From the NCBI GenBank assembly GCA_934162685.1, contig CAKPJO010000009.1:1-23750 (forward strand): a stretch of 23,750 bases of DNA, given 5' to 3'. This DNA comes from an uncultured Bacilli bacterium (lineage in GTDB: Bacteria > Bacillota_I > Bacilli_A > RFN20 > CAG-826). Shown here one piece after another: positions 1 to 8,240 of the stretch. The position numbers and the translations under genes were made by a program. The notes beneath the pieces are model-generated. The model was not told where the DNA came from and did no database searches. It saw only the letters and a program-made list of their open reading frames with translations. The first letter of the stretch is position 1. Every line of letters begins with the position of its first letter.

Positions 1-762
1 CTGTGTGAAACGGAAAATGTTATCAATGAATAATAATACATCTTGATGTTCATAATCACGGAAATATTCCGCCATAGTTAAACCAGTTAAAGCAACACGC
101 ATTCTACTTCCTGGTGGTTCATTCATTTGTCCAAAGACAAGACATGTTTTATTAATAACACCAGATTCTTTCATTTCGTTATATAAGTCGTTACCTTCAC
201 GAGTTCTTTCTCCGACACCAGTAAAGACAGATATACCACCATGTTCGGTAGCGATATTATTAATTAATTCTTGAATTAAAACGGTTTTTCCTACACCCGC
301 TCCACCGAAAAGGCCAATCTTACCACCTTTAACATAAGGACAAAGCAAATCAATAACTTTAATTCCTGTTTCAAGAATTTCGGTTTCTGTTTTTTGTTCT
401 TCGTATGTTGGCGCCAAACGATGAATTGGTAATTTAAGATCAGCCTTAACTTCACCAAGACCATCAATTGGCTCGCCTAATACATTAAACAAACGCGATA
501 AGGTACATTTACCTACTGGTACCAAAATTGGTTCATTAGAAGCTTTAGCACGAAGATTTCTTGTTAAACCCTCCGTTGGTCCCATTGAGATACATCTTAC
601 GGTATCATCACCAACATGTTGAGCAACTTCAACAATAAGTTGTTGATCACCATTTTCAATTTCAATAGCGGTTCTAAGTCCTGGCAATTCATCACCAAAA
701 CGAACATCCACTACTGGACCTTGAACTTGGCATACTCGACCATATAATATTTTCTTTTTCAT
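1..762 (-). CDS. atpD: ATP synthase F1 subunit beta, 5' part (runs off the left edge)
   Basis: Catalytic beta subunit of the F1 sector; hydrolyses or makes ATP at the alpha/beta interfaces on the cytoplasmic face of the membrane. I translated the reverse strand by hand: 254 codons are open from ATG at 762 to the window edge. Visible are the N-terminal beta-barrel domain (GRVCQVQGPVVDV), Walker A GGAGVGKT at about residues 153-160, the GERTREGNDLY segment with the catalytic Glu at about 185, and Walker B VLLFIDNIFRF with Asp at about 247. These are diagnostic for AtpD rather than AtpA. A strong AGGAGG lies 6 bases before the ATG and touches the atpG stop, so the two are closely coupled. The remaining C-terminal part, and presumably atpC (epsilon), lie outside the window. 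Confidence 0.98.
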   Translation of the reverse strand, partial: MKKKILYGRVCQVQGPVVDVRFGDELPGLRTAIEIENGDQQLIVEVAQHVGDDTVRCISMGPTEGLTRNLRAKASNEPILVPVGKCTLSRLFNVLGEPIDGLGEVKADLKLPIHRLAPTYEEQKTETEILETGIKVIDLLCPYVKGGKIGLFGGAGVGKTVLIQELINNIATEHGGISVFTGVGERTREGNDLYNEMKESGVINKTCLVFGQMNEPPGSRMRVALTGLTMAEYFRDYEHQDVLLFIDNIFRFTQ

Positions 763-773
763 GTTCTTCCTCC

Positions 774-1625
774 TTACTGATTCGCATTAGCTGCGGAAGA
801 TATTTCGGTAATTTCTTGAGTAATCGCGGCTTGACGTGATTTATTAAACTCAAGAAGTAATTTTTCTTGTAATTCATTTGCGTTATCATTTGCGGTTTCC
901 ATCGCTGTTCTTCTTGATGCTTGTTCACAAAGCATTGATTCAAGAAGTAATGTTTTTAACGCTGTATTAACGTAAAATGGTATTAAATTAGTAAGTACTT
1001 CGTCTGCACTTGGTTCAAGAAGTAATTCTCGTGTCATTTTTGGTGCATTTGAAGTATTTGCTACTGGAAGTATTTGGGTGATTTGTGGCACAAATGTTAA
1101 TGAATTAACAAATTTTGTTGATAAAAGTTGTATTGATTTATACTTACCTAAGTCAAATTCATGAATAACATAATTCATAATTTGCTTAGATGTTGTTTCT
1201 TTAAGAGATAAAGAAGGTAATTCAAATGTTTTAACAATGTGATAATTTTGATTATTAAAGTAACTAATACTTTTATTACCAACAATAATTAAGTCATCTT
1301 TTTCTTTATTAATTAAAGAAGAAGCAAACTTTTGCATATTAATGTTATATCCACCGCATAAACCTAATGTTGAATTAATAACAATGAAAAGTGATTTATC
1401 ACTCTTAGTATTTTCATTTAAATAGATATTTGTTTTATCATCTAAGTTCATCATGCAATAAGACATAATTTCAAATACTTCATCACGGAAAGGTGACACT
1501 TGGGCATTAATATTTTTGGCAGTTTTAAGTTTAGCAGTTGCCACTAATTCCATAGCTTTAGTTATTTTTTTAGTTGACGCAACCGATTTAATTCTTGCCT
1601 TAGTTTGTTCTAAGTTCATTGCCAT
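774..1625 (-). CDS. atpG: ATP synthase F1 subunit gamma
   Basis: Central rotor shaft linking the c-ring to the alpha3beta3 head. The N-terminus MAMNLEQTKARIKSVASTKKITKAMELVA is the typical gamma helix that enters the alpha/beta ring, with the ITKAM motif, and the C-terminal helix has the conserved MCEQASRRTAMETANDNAN-type segment. At 283 residues the length is normal for the family. I chose ATG at 1625 because AGGAGGTG sits about 6 bases upstream; a possible GTG at 1634 falls inside that ribosome binding site and is unlikely. It lies 21 bases after atpA and 11 before atpD, in the usual operon position. Nothing in it looks unusual. Confidence 0.97.
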   Translation of the reverse strand: MAMNLEQTKARIKSVASTKKITKAMELVATAKLKTAKNINAQVSPFRDEVFEIMSYCMMNLDDKTNIYLNENTKSDKSLFIVINSTLGLCGGYNINMQKFASSLINKEKDDLIIVGNKSISYFNNQNYHIVKTFELPSLSLKETTSKQIMNYVIHEFDLGKYKSIQLLSTKFVNSLTFVPQITQILPVANTSNAPKMTRELLLEPSADEVLTNLIPFYVNTALKTLLLESMLCEQASRRTAMETANDNANELQEKLLLEFNKSRQAAITQEITEISSAANANQ

Positions 1626-1646
1626 TGTATACACCTCCTAACTACA

Positions 1647-3155
1647 TTAACCTAAATATGTTAATGTAAATTCTTTAATAACTTTTAAAAGTTTTTCTTC
1701 TAATTCTTTACTTATAGCCTTCTTTTCTTTTAATTCTGCCATAAGTTCTTTTTGATTAGTATTCATATAATTAACTAATGATGACTCATAGTCTTGAATA
1801 CTTTCAATATCAATATCATCAATGATACGATGTTTGGCTGTAAATAATTCAATAACTTGATCAAAGACATTCATCGAATCATATTGTTTTTGTTTTAATA
1901 ATTCATATACTTTAGCGCCATGATTTAAAACATCTTTAGTAGATTTGTCTAAATCAGAACCAAATTGAGCAAATGCTTGCAATTCACGGTAATTTGCTAA
2001 TTCGATTTTTAAAGTACCTGATACTTGTTTAATTGCTTTAATTTGAGCAGCACTACCAACACGTGATACAGATAAGCCCGTATCTACTGCTGGTCTTTGT
2101 CCAGAAGCAAATAAATCAGCTTGTAAGAAAATTTGACCATCAGTAATAGAAATTACATTTGTTGGAATATAAGCGGAAATATCGCCAGCTTGTGTTTCAA
2201 TAATTGGTAAAGCGGTAATTGAACCACCGCCATAATCTTTATTAAGTCTAGCCGCTCTTTCAAGTAAACGAGAATGTAAATAGAATACGTCACCTGGATA
2301 AGCTTCTCTTCCGGCTGGTCTTCTTAACAATAATGATAATGTACGATAAGCGACAGCGTGTTTACTTAAATCATCATAAACAATTAAGACGTCTTCGCCT
2401 TTTTCCATCCATTCTTCTGCTAAAGTAACACCAGCATATGGGGCAATATATTGAATAGGCGCCATTTCACTAGCAGTAGCAACTACTACAACGGTATATT
2501 CAAGAGCACCATGTACTCTTAATTTTTCCACTACTTGAGCAACTGTTGAGGCTTTTTGACCAATAGCAACATAAACACATTTCATGTTTTGATCTTTTTG
2601 ATTAATAATTGTATCAATCGCAATAGCGGTCTTTCCTGTTTGACGGTCACCAATAATCAATTCTCTTTGTCCACGTCCAATAGGAATCATAGAATCAATT
2701 GCTTTAATACCTGTTTGAAGTGGAGTATCAACAGATTTACGAGTAATAACACCGGGAGCAATACGTTCAATTGGTCTAGTTTTTGATGATTCGATTGGTC
2801 CTAAACCATCAATTGGTTGTCCTAACGGGTTAACAACTCTTCCTAAGAAGTTATCGCCTACTGGTATCTCAACAATTTTGTTAGTTCTTGTAACAACATC
2901 TTCTTCTTTAATAGAACTATCATCACCAAAAATAACAACACCAACAGCATCTTCTTCTAGTGATAACACCATTCCATATACTCCATTATCAAAAAGAACT
3001 AATTCAGATAGCATAGCATTTTCTAAGCCATGCACCATTGCAACACCATCACCAACTGTCATTACTTTTCCTGTATCAAGTAATTCCATTTTATGATGAT
3101 ACTTTTTGATTTGTTCTTTTATCAAAGAAGAAATTTCATTTGCCTTAATTTCCAT
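1647..3155 (-). CDS. atpA: ATP synthase F1 subunit alpha
   Basis: Non-catalytic nucleotide-binding subunit of F1, alternating with beta in the head. The 502-residue length is standard. The sequence shows the N-terminal barrel domain, Walker A GDRQTGKT at about residues 169-176, the DDLSKHAVAYR region, the RPAGREAYPGDVFYLHSRLLERAA stretch typical of alpha, and the SVSRVGSAAQ segment that carries the Arg finger facing the beta site. Its ATG at 3155 lies inside the atpH end, giving an 11-base overlap, and a GGGGAG ribosome binding site sits about 9 bases upstream. The overlap implies translational coupling to the delta subunit. Confidence 0.98.
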   Translation of the reverse strand: MEIKANEISSLIKEQIKKYHHKMELLDTGKVMTVGDGVAMVHGLENAMLSELVLFDNGVYGMVLSLEEDAVGVVIFGDDSSIKEEDVVTRTNKIVEIPVGDNFLGRVVNPLGQPIDGLGPIESSKTRPIERIAPGVITRKSVDTPLQTGIKAIDSMIPIGRGQRELIIGDRQTGKTAIAIDTIINQKDQNMKCVYVAIGQKASTVAQVVEKLRVHGALEYTVVVVATASEMAPIQYIAPYAGVTLAEEWMEKGEDVLIVYDDLSKHAVAYRTLSLLLRRPAGREAYPGDVFYLHSRLLERAARLNKDYGGGSITALPIIETQAGDISAYIPTNVISITDGQIFLQADLFASGQRPAVDTGLSVSRVGSAAQIKAIKQVSGTLKIELANYRELQAFAQFGSDLDKSTKDVLNHGAKVYELLKQKQYDSMNVFDQVIELFTAKHRIIDDIDIESIQDYESSLVNYMNTNQKELMAELKEKKAISKELEEKLLKVIKEFTLTYLG

Positions 3156-3699
3156 TCACGACATCTCCCCTCTTTAGTAAAGTGGTTTTTAAATCTGATA
3201 ATTTACGTTTTATTGATTGGTCAATAATAAAATCATCTACTTGAATTTTAAATCCACCTACTAAGTTTTTATCAATTTTATTTTGTAAAATTACATTAGC
3301 ATTAAGCAATTGAGAAGTTTTTGCTTCCATTTGCTTAAGCTCTTCTTTTGTTAAAATAATAGTGGTAAATACAAAACCTTTTTTGATATTTAACTCTTTA
3401 TATCCTAATTTAACAAATTCTTTTAAAACATCTTCAATAATCGCACCGCGGTTATTATCAACAACAACATAAAAGGTATTGAGAATATATTCTCTTATTT
3501 TTCCTTTAAAACAGACATCAATAGTTTCTTTTTTTTCTTCATTAGTCAAACCATAGTCTTTTAAAATTCGTACAAAACCATCATTTTGGTCAAGCACTTC
3601 TAAAATTTGTTCAACTTCATCAATATATTCTTGTACCTTTTCTTCTTCGCGGGCAATTGATAATAATGCCACCGCGTAACGATTAGCGACGGTATCCAT
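3145..3699 (-). CDS. atpH: ATP synthase F1 subunit delta (OSCP-like)
   Basis: Peripheral stalk protein joining the top of F1 to the b subunits. The N-terminus MDTVANRYAVALL is the classic delta start, and the C-terminal part contains VGGFKIQVDDFIIDQSIKRKL, matching the family's G-G-hydrophobic motif before the last helix. The 184-residue length is normal. The start codon overlaps the atpF stop in a TAATG arrangement (one shared base), and AAGGAG lies inside the atpF end about 10 bases upstream, so it is probably translated by re-initiation after atpF. Delta sequences diverge strongly, so operon position also supports this call. Confidence 0.95.
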   Translation of the reverse strand: MDTVANRYAVALLSIAREEEKVQEYIDEVEQILEVLDQNDGFVRILKDYGLTNEEKKETIDVCFKGKIREYILNTFYVVVDNNRGAIIEDVLKEFVKLGYKELNIKKGFVFTTIILTKEELKQMEAKTSQLLNANVILQNKIDKNLVGGFKIQVDDFIIDQSIKRKLSDLKTTLLKRGDVVNGN

Positions 3700-4283
3700 T
3701 ATTCATTGTCTCCTTTTCCATTTACGAAATCTGAAACAATCTTATGATTATCTTCATCATTAATATTACGATCAACAACTTTAGAAGCCGCTAATAAAGC
3801 AACATCGATAACTTCTGAAGAGATATCTTCTTTCATCTTTAAGCGTTCACTTTCAATGTCTTTATAAGCTTTATCTTTCATGCTAGCAACTTCTTGTTTA
3901 GTTTCATCCATGATTCTTTTCTTTTCATTCATGGCTGTTTGTTTTGCTGCATCGATAATATCTTTGCCTTCTTTACGTGAATTTTTTAATCTTGTTTCTG
4001 CAATAGTTAAATGTTCATCTGCTTCTTTATTTTTGTTTACTGCTTCATTGATATTATTTTCAATAAATGCTTTACGATCTTCAATAAACTTTTTAGCTGG
4101 TTTAACTAAAAATTTAGCAAGAATAAATACTAAAATTACAGTGGCAAGAAGTTGTACAACAAAACTCCAAATGTCACTTGGAATTATTTTTTGACCTATT
4201 GTTTTTAAGTCTGCAAAAGGATCGTTACTAGGATCGGAGACACTAGTAAACATTATTAGCGATAATTTATTCATTATGCCCAT
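3699..4283 (-). CDS. atpF: ATP synthase F0 subunit b
   Basis: Membrane-anchored stator subunit, forming a dimer that holds F1 against the a subunit. It has an N-terminal segment of about 38 residues, one transmembrane helix at roughly residues 39-61 (WSFVVQLLATVILVFILAKF), the following KPAKKFIEDRKAFIENNI that is typical of b, and then a long charged alpha-helix rich in Ala, Lys and Glu up to the C-terminus. The residues before the helix are more numerous than in E. coli b, but there is no lipobox of the sort seen in mycoplasma b subunits. The start at 4283 has AGGAGG nine bases upstream. It is located between atpE and atpH as usual. Confidence 0.96.
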   Translation of the reverse strand: MGIMNKLSLIMFTSVSDPSNDPFADLKTIGQKIIPSDIWSFVVQLLATVILVFILAKFLVKPAKKFIEDRKAFIENNINEAVNKNKEADEHLTIAETRLKNSRKEGKDIIDAAKQTAMNEKKRIMDETKQEVASMKDKAYKDIESERLKMKEDISSEVIDVALLAASKVVDRNINDEDNHKIVSDFVNGKGDNE

Positions 4284-4320
4284 AATTTAAATCCTCCTTT
4301 TTTAATTCAAAATTAAATAA

Positions 4321-4590
4321 TTAGAATAAAACAAATACTAAAATTAAAATAGCAATAGCGAAACCATAAATACCAGTTGTTTCAGCTAGAGCAATACCCA
4401 TAACCATGTTTGAACGAATATTACTTGTTGCTTCTGGGTTACGACCAATTGCATCCATAGCGTGAGCGGCAATGTTACCTTCACCAATACCAGAACCAAA
4501 TCCGGTGAATACTGCAAGACCTGCTCCAATTAAAGCTAATCCTGATCCTACTGATAATTCAGCAGCTAAACTAATTAAACTAGATAACAT
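4321..4590 (-). CDS. atpE: ATP synthase F0 subunit c (ring proteolipid)
   Basis: Small hairpin membrane protein of which many copies build the ion-translocating rotor ring. It has 89 residues with two hydrophobic helices joined by the polar loop GRNPEA (Arg50, Pro52). The ion-binding carboxylate is Glu70 in ALAETTGIYGFA on helix 2. On helix 1, Glu37 in GSGIGEGN occupies the position 33 residues before it, where sodium-type rings have Gln; Thr71, Thr72 and Tyr75 match the other liganding positions of sodium-type subunits. Ion specificity is therefore open (see findings). A CCTCC-complementary ribosome binding site (AGGAGG) precedes ATG 4590. Confidence 0.98.
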   Translation of the reverse strand: MLSSLISLAAELSVGSGLALIGAGLAVFTGFGSGIGEGNIAAHAMDAIGRNPEATSNIRSNMVMGIALAETTGIYGFAIAILILVFVLF

Positions 4591-4611
4591 AATTTTTCCT
4601 CCTTACTAGTT

Positions 4612-5367
4612 TTATTTACTTACTTTACTTCTAATTTCTCTATTTACCGGTGCTGGAATTTCTTTAGCAATAAGAAGCATCGATAATAAGACGAAAATTA
4701 AAGTTTGAATTAATGCGCCAAACACATCGAAATACGCATGTAAGGCTGGGGCAATAATAACACCAAATACGTTAAACGCCGATGGAGTTATAAATGAGAA
4801 CACTGCATTACTTAATAATCCTGTTCCCCAATAAACTAAAAACATTAATATTGAACCTGCTAAAGCATTACCAAACATACGAATAGATAATGATAATAGT
4901 GGTGACAATTTAGATAAAATATTAATAGGGATAAATACTGGTAACCATGGTGGTAAAGGATCAGCAAAACTCTTTAAATAATCCAACTTTTGATATTTAA
5001 TTGCGGATATTTGAATTCCTAGCCAACTGACAAATGCTAAACATAATGGAATTGTAAAATAAGTCATTGGTGAAGCTAATCCTAATAGTCCAGACATAAA
5101 TGCCATTGGAACATAAAAAATTAAAAAGATAAAATATGGTACAACAAAATCATAAACATTACCTAAATTTTTTCGAATTGATGAATAAGAAAAATCAACA
5201 ATAAAATCAGCAACAAACGCTAATCCTTTAGGTGCTTTAGTTGGATCTGCCTTCTTGATAGCATGTCCTAAAATAATAGCAAAAATAGCAATCACTAACA
5301 TGATGATTAGTGATACCATCATTTCACCAGGCATTTTATTGACAATGTAATCCCAAACTTTATTCAT
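4612..5367 (-). CDS. atpB: ATP synthase F0 subunit a
   Basis: Stator channel subunit that forms the two ion half-channels against the c-ring. It is a polytopic membrane protein of about 251 residues with five to six hydrophobic segments. The essential Arg is visible in LSLSIRMFGNALAG (about residue 163), and the last helix contains the conserved Gln in GALIQTLIFVLLSM. I chose ATG at 5367, but GTG at 5373, two codons upstream, is better spaced (5 bases) from AAGGAG and could be the real start. Either way the gene overlaps the end of the upstream atpI-like gene, by 8 or 14 bases, so it is translationally coupled to it. Confidence 0.97.
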   Translation of the reverse strand: MNKVWDYIVNKMPGEMMVSLIIMLVIAIFAIILGHAIKKADPTKAPKGLAFVADFIVDFSYSSIRKNLGNVYDFVVPYFIFLIFYVPMAFMSGLLGLASPMTYFTIPLCLAFVSWLGIQISAIKYQKLDYLKSFADPLPPWLPVFIPINILSKLSPLLSLSIRMFGNALAGSILMFLVYWGTGLLSNAVFSFITPSAFNVFGVIIAPALHAYFDVFGALIQTLIFVLLSMLLIAKEIPAPVNREIRSKVSK

Positions 5368-5761
5368 TGACACCTTTTCTCCTTAATAGCATTAAATAAA
5401 TAGCAAATTTAATTGATAGAATTCCAAGTAAGCAGCATAATATTGGCCATATATCACGAGTAAAGAAGAATACTCCTAATAAAGAGAAGATATATACCAA
5501 TTGACGAGTGGCAAATAAATTTTTAACTACTCTTTTATAGTTCTCTACTTGGCTTTTATTTATCACAAATACTGTTAAATAGTGCATAGTAACGCCTACC
5601 AAATAACCAATAAAGTTACTAAGTAATAGCCAATAACTAGTAATATGACAAATTGATAAAACTAACAAAGTAAGCATAGAAAGTAATAGGAATAATGTGG
5701 CAATAACAAAAATTTTTTTATCTTCTTTACTAAAAGTGGAAAAAAACGATTTATTATTCAT
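5360..5761 (-). CDS. atpI: AtpI-like small membrane protein, first gene of the atp operon
   Basis: About 133 residues with four predicted transmembrane helices (around residues 18-37, 42-65, 82-103 and 106-125) and a basic C-terminus. AtpI proteins encoded ahead of atpB are membrane factors that help assemble the c-ring in some bacteria; they are poorly conserved, and this call rests mainly on position, size and topology. The start at 5761 (MNNKSFFSTF) has AGGAAAGG upstream; a TTG at 5791 would put ten extra basic residues in front and is less likely. It is the promoter-proximal gene of the operon and overlaps atpB. Confidence 0.75.
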   Translation of the reverse strand: MNNKSFFSTFSKEDKKIFVIATLFLLLSMLTLLVLSICHITSYWLLLSNFIGYLVGVTMHYLTVFVINKSQVENYKRVVKNLFATRQLVYIFSLLGVFFFTRDIWPILCCLLGILSIKFAIYLMLLRRKGVNE

Positions 5762-5811
5762 TATTTTCTTGCCTTTCCTAAGTGAATACAAATGGAATCC
5801 ACTCGCCTTAT

Positions 5812-5840
5812 ATTATAGATAATATAAGCCCTTTTTTCAA
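5812..5840 (-). promoter_or_regulatory. Sigma-A type promoter of the atp operon
   Basis: Read on the minus strand: -35 TTGAAA (5835-5840), 17-base spacer, -10 TATAAT (5812-5817), about 50 bases before the atpI start codon. Both hexamers and the spacing are near consensus, and no other promoter of this quality occurs before the atp genes. Confidence 0.8.
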
Positions 5841-5872
5841 TTGTTATTTTTTAATGTCGGACACTTTTAAAT

Positions 5873-5900
5873 TAATTGTCAAAAAGCTAATTGTCAAAAA
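5873..5900. repeat. Two direct copies of a 13-bp element in the divergent atp / small-membrane-protein intergenic region
   Basis: TAATTGTCAAAAA occurs at 5873-5885 and again, exactly, at 5888-5900, a 15-base period. The pair lies about 35 bases upstream of the atp -35 box and about 90 bases before the plus-strand -10, in a 256-base divergent intergenic region, a typical place for regulator binding. No regulator is identified. Confidence 0.5.
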
Positions 5901-5907
5901 TTCCATT

Positions 5908-5921
5908 TAAGCACATGCTTA
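5908..5921. repeat. Short inverted repeat in the divergent intergenic region
   Basis: TAAGCA and TGCTTA are separated by two bases, a perfect dyad followed by a T-run to about 5929. The centre is too small for a normal RNA hairpin loop, so a protein-binding dyad is more likely than a terminator. It could be chance in AT-rich DNA. Confidence 0.3.
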
Positions 5922-5986
5922 TTTTTTTTAAGATTATTAAAAAATAAACAAAAAATGTAATTTTGTAATATTTTTTTAATTTTATA

Positions 5987-5995
5987 TGATATAAT
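5987..5995 (+). promoter_or_regulatory. Extended -10 promoter of the small membrane protein gene
   Basis: TGATATAAT is a perfect extended -10 (TGnTATAAT). There is no good -35 at 17 bases, as expected for extended -10 promoters. Transcription would start near 6002, leaving a leader just long enough to hold GGAGG at 6003-6007. Confidence 0.65.
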
Positions 5996-6017
5996 TGTTA
6001 TGTGGAGGAAAAGTATC

Positions 6018-6251
6018 ATGAAAGATTTAGTAAAAGCACTTGAAGGATTACCATACATTGTCCGTGTATTACTTACAATTTTATATGGTGTTTATGGTAA
6101 CTTAATGAGATTATTCAGATCATTAGCAAAAAATAATTTAGTCGGAATAATCTTAGCTGTTATCCTTTTACTTTGTGGTGGCTTCATAATTCTTTGGATT
6201 TGGGATGTCATCCGTGTAATTCTTGGAAAACAAGTTTGGTGGATTGACTAA
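6018..6251 (+). CDS. Small membrane protein of unknown function (77 aa)
   Basis: I do not recognise a named family. The 77-residue product has a hydrophobic, partly amphipathic first segment (about residues 12-30, YIVRVLLTILYGVYGNLMRLF) with Arg residues at its end, then one clear transmembrane helix at about 43-66 (VGIILAVILLLCGGFIILWIW), and a short tail ending in WWID. I chose ATG at 6018 because GGAGG lies nine bases before it and the predicted transcript starts near 6002; the in-frame ATG at 6000 would fall at the transcription start. It is a single-gene transcript with its own promoter and terminator, divergent from the atp operon and convergent with the peptidase gene. Being real is well supported; its role is not. 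Confidence 0.8.
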   Translation: MKDLVKALEGLPYIVRVLLTILYGVYGNLMRLFRSLAKNNLVGIILAVILLLCGGFIILWIWDVIRVILGKQVWWID

Positions 6252-6275
6252 TTTTTAAAATAAGTTTAACCCATT

Positions 6276-6304
6276 AAAAAAGCCTGCAAATTGCAAGCTT
6301 TTTT
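6276..6304. terminator. Bidirectional Rho-independent terminator
   Basis: A 12-base stem with one mismatch (arms 6276-6287 and 6293-6304, core AGCCTGC/GCAAGCT, loop AAATT) flanked by A-runs on the left and T-runs on the right. It lies between the convergent small-membrane-protein and oligopeptidase genes and can serve both. Confidence 0.85.
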
Positions 6305-6324
6305 ATTTTGTTTTTTACTTATAA

Positions 6325-8019
6325 CTACATATTAGCGTCATCAAAAGAATCAAGTATTTTAATTAATGGACGAACAACTTTCTTGATATTACCATCAACA
6401 AATGGATTTCTTAAGTGAGCATGTTCAAGTAATTCTAAGAATGGATATTTTCCGCCCATCTTACATAACTTGTTATATTTTTCCCACGCTCTTGATTGAT
6501 TTTTACGCATTTCAACTAAGAATTGGAAAGCACAAACTTGAGCTAAAGTGTAATCGATATAATAGAATGGTGTTTGGAAAATATGACTTTGCTTTAACCA
6601 TAAGTTTCCGTTTTCATACACATCAAATCCTTTATAATTCTTTAAAGGAGTATATTTCTTTTCTAATTCACGCCATTTTGCGCATCTTTCTTCATGTGTA
6701 GCATTAGGATTTTCATAAACGAAATGTTGGAATTCATCAACAGTTACACCATACGGAACGAACATAATTGCATCTGCTAAGTGAGCAAAACGATATTTGT
6801 CATCATCTTTGCCAAAGAATTTATCCATCCATGGCCATGCAAAGAATTCCATAGACATTGAGTGAATTTCACAAGCTTCTAATGTTGGGCTACGATAACT
6901 TGATACTTTAATATTTCTTGAACAATAGCCTTGATAAGCATGTCCGAATTCGTGAGTTAATACATCAACATCACCTGATGTGCCATTAAAGTTAGAGAAA
7001 ATAAATGGACATTTATATTCTGGTAAGTAAGTCATATAACCACCGCCTTGTTTACCTGGCTTAGCGATTAAATCCATCATATGATTATCAACCATATATT
7101 CAAAGAATGCTCCAGTTTCTTTAGACATTTCATGATACATTTCATTAGCCTTGCTTACTAAGTAATCAGGGTTGCCAATTGGAGTTGGATTACCAGATAA
7201 GAAGTTTAATCCCATATCATAGAAACGTGGGTTACGAATATGAATACGCTTCATTTGACGTTTATATAATTTTTTCCAAACAGGGACTAAAACAGTTTCT
7301 ACTTGTTTGCGATAATTAGCTACCATTTCAGCATTATAATCGCATCTGCCTAAACGCATATAACCTAATTCAATATAATTTTTGAATCCTAATTTTTTAG
7401 CCATATTGTCACGTGTATGAACTAATTCATCATAAATTTGTCCAATCTCTTCGTGATGTTTTTCAAAGAATTTAGCAACTGCTTTGCTAGCTTTTTTACG
7501 GCGTTCACGATCAACATCAGTTGTAAATTTACCCATTTGTGATAAATTGTAAACTCCGCCTTCAAATTTAATTTTAGCGCTAGCCATAACTTTGCTATAT
7601 TTTGATACTAATTTGTTTTCTAATTGTAAATCTTCAATAATTTTTGGATCAAAGCATTTTAAAGACATATCAATTTGCTTAAATAAATATGGTCCAAATT
7701 CTTCTTCTAATTCTTTTCTAAAAGGAGATGATACTAAGATTCTATTAATTCTATCACTAAATACTTGTACTTGTGGAGCAATTTCATCAAGCACATCATT
7801 AGCTTTCACGTACTCTTCATTAGTTGTATCTAATGAATAACGAATAGAAATGACTGTAAACATTGTTTCAACGTGATCGTCATATCTCATAATCTTTTTA
7901 TAAACTCTAATTTGGTCATTAGCGGTTTTGGCATTTTCCAATTCTTCGATTAAAGCATCATATTTTTTTGATAATGCTTTTAAAGAAGGAATTACTAGTG
8001 GAATATCTTCAAATTTCAT
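6325..8019 (-). CDS. M3-family zinc oligoendopeptidase (PepF-like)
   Basis: Cytoplasmic metallopeptidase that degrades short peptides. The 564-residue product has an alpha-helical N-terminal half and, near residue 356, the zinc motif HEFGH (356-360), followed 24 residues later by EACEIHSMSMEFF, whose Glu384 is the likely third zinc ligand. The context CPFIFSNFNGTSGDVDVLTHEFGHAYQ is typical of the M3 oligoendopeptidase branch of about 560 residues found in Firmicutes, rather than the larger PepF1. No signal peptide or membrane segment is present. The ATG at 8019 has AGAGGT about 8 bases upstream. It is monocistronic: a terminator lies downstream at 6276-6304 and the gpmI terminator lies upstream. 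Confidence 0.93.
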   Translation of the reverse strand: MKFEDIPLVIPSLKALSKKYDALIEELENAKTANDQIRVYKKIMRYDDHVETMFTVISIRYSLDTTNEEYVKANDVLDEIAPQVQVFSDRINRILVSSPFRKELEEEFGPYLFKQIDMSLKCFDPKIIEDLQLENKLVSKYSKVMASAKIKFEGGVYNLSQMGKFTTDVDRERRKKASKAVAKFFEKHHEEIGQIYDELVHTRDNMAKKLGFKNYIELGYMRLGRCDYNAEMVANYRKQVETVLVPVWKKLYKRQMKRIHIRNPRFYDMGLNFLSGNPTPIGNPDYLVSKANEMYHEMSKETGAFFEYMVDNHMMDLIAKPGKQGGGYMTYLPEYKCPFIFSNFNGTSGDVDVLTHEFGHAYQGYCSRNIKVSSYRSPTLEACEIHSMSMEFFAWPWMDKFFGKDDDKYRFAHLADAIMFVPYGVTVDEFQHFVYENPNATHEERCAKWRELEKKYTPLKNYKGFDVYENGNLWLKQSHIFQTPFYYIDYTLAQVCAFQFLVEMRKNQSRAWEKYNKLCKMGGKYPFLELLEHAHLRNPFVDGNIKKVVRPLIKILDSFDDANM

Positions 8020-8044
8020 AATTTAATACCTCTTTCTTTTCATA

Positions 8045-8050
8045 ATTATA
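8045..8050 (-). promoter_or_regulatory. Probable -10 box for the oligoendopeptidase gene
   Basis: TATAAT on the minus strand, 25 bases before the start codon. No convincing -35 hexamer is found at 16-18 bases, so only the -10 is annotated. The rest of 8051-8240 is AT-rich and holds three ACTAGT hexamers (8123, 8204, 8215) but no gene. Confidence 0.4.
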
Positions 8051-8240
8051 CTATAAAAGTACTACTAATAATACGATTTGTCACTAAAATATATCACATA
8101 TTAAGCGCTTTTCTTGTTATTAACTAGTAAATAACTAAATATAGTACATATTTTCTACTAATTAGACTCATCTAGCAATTTAATATTTATTTACTTAAAA
8201 ACTACTAGTGCCTAACTAGTTATTACTTGCTGTTAATAAT

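Noticed and set aside
692..943. 83-codon minus-strand frame across the atpG/atpD junction
   Set aside because: Overlaps atpG and atpD in another frame; both are clear. No start signal and low-complexity content.
3880..4194. 104-codon plus-strand frame opposite atpF
   Set aside because: Reverse-complement shadow of the charged helix of the b subunit.
8123..8220. Three ACTAGT hexamers within 100 bases upstream of the oligopeptidase gene
   Set aside because: ACTAGT is a self-complementary hexamer easily found in AT-rich DNA; spacing is irregular (81 and 11 bases), so I see no operator array.
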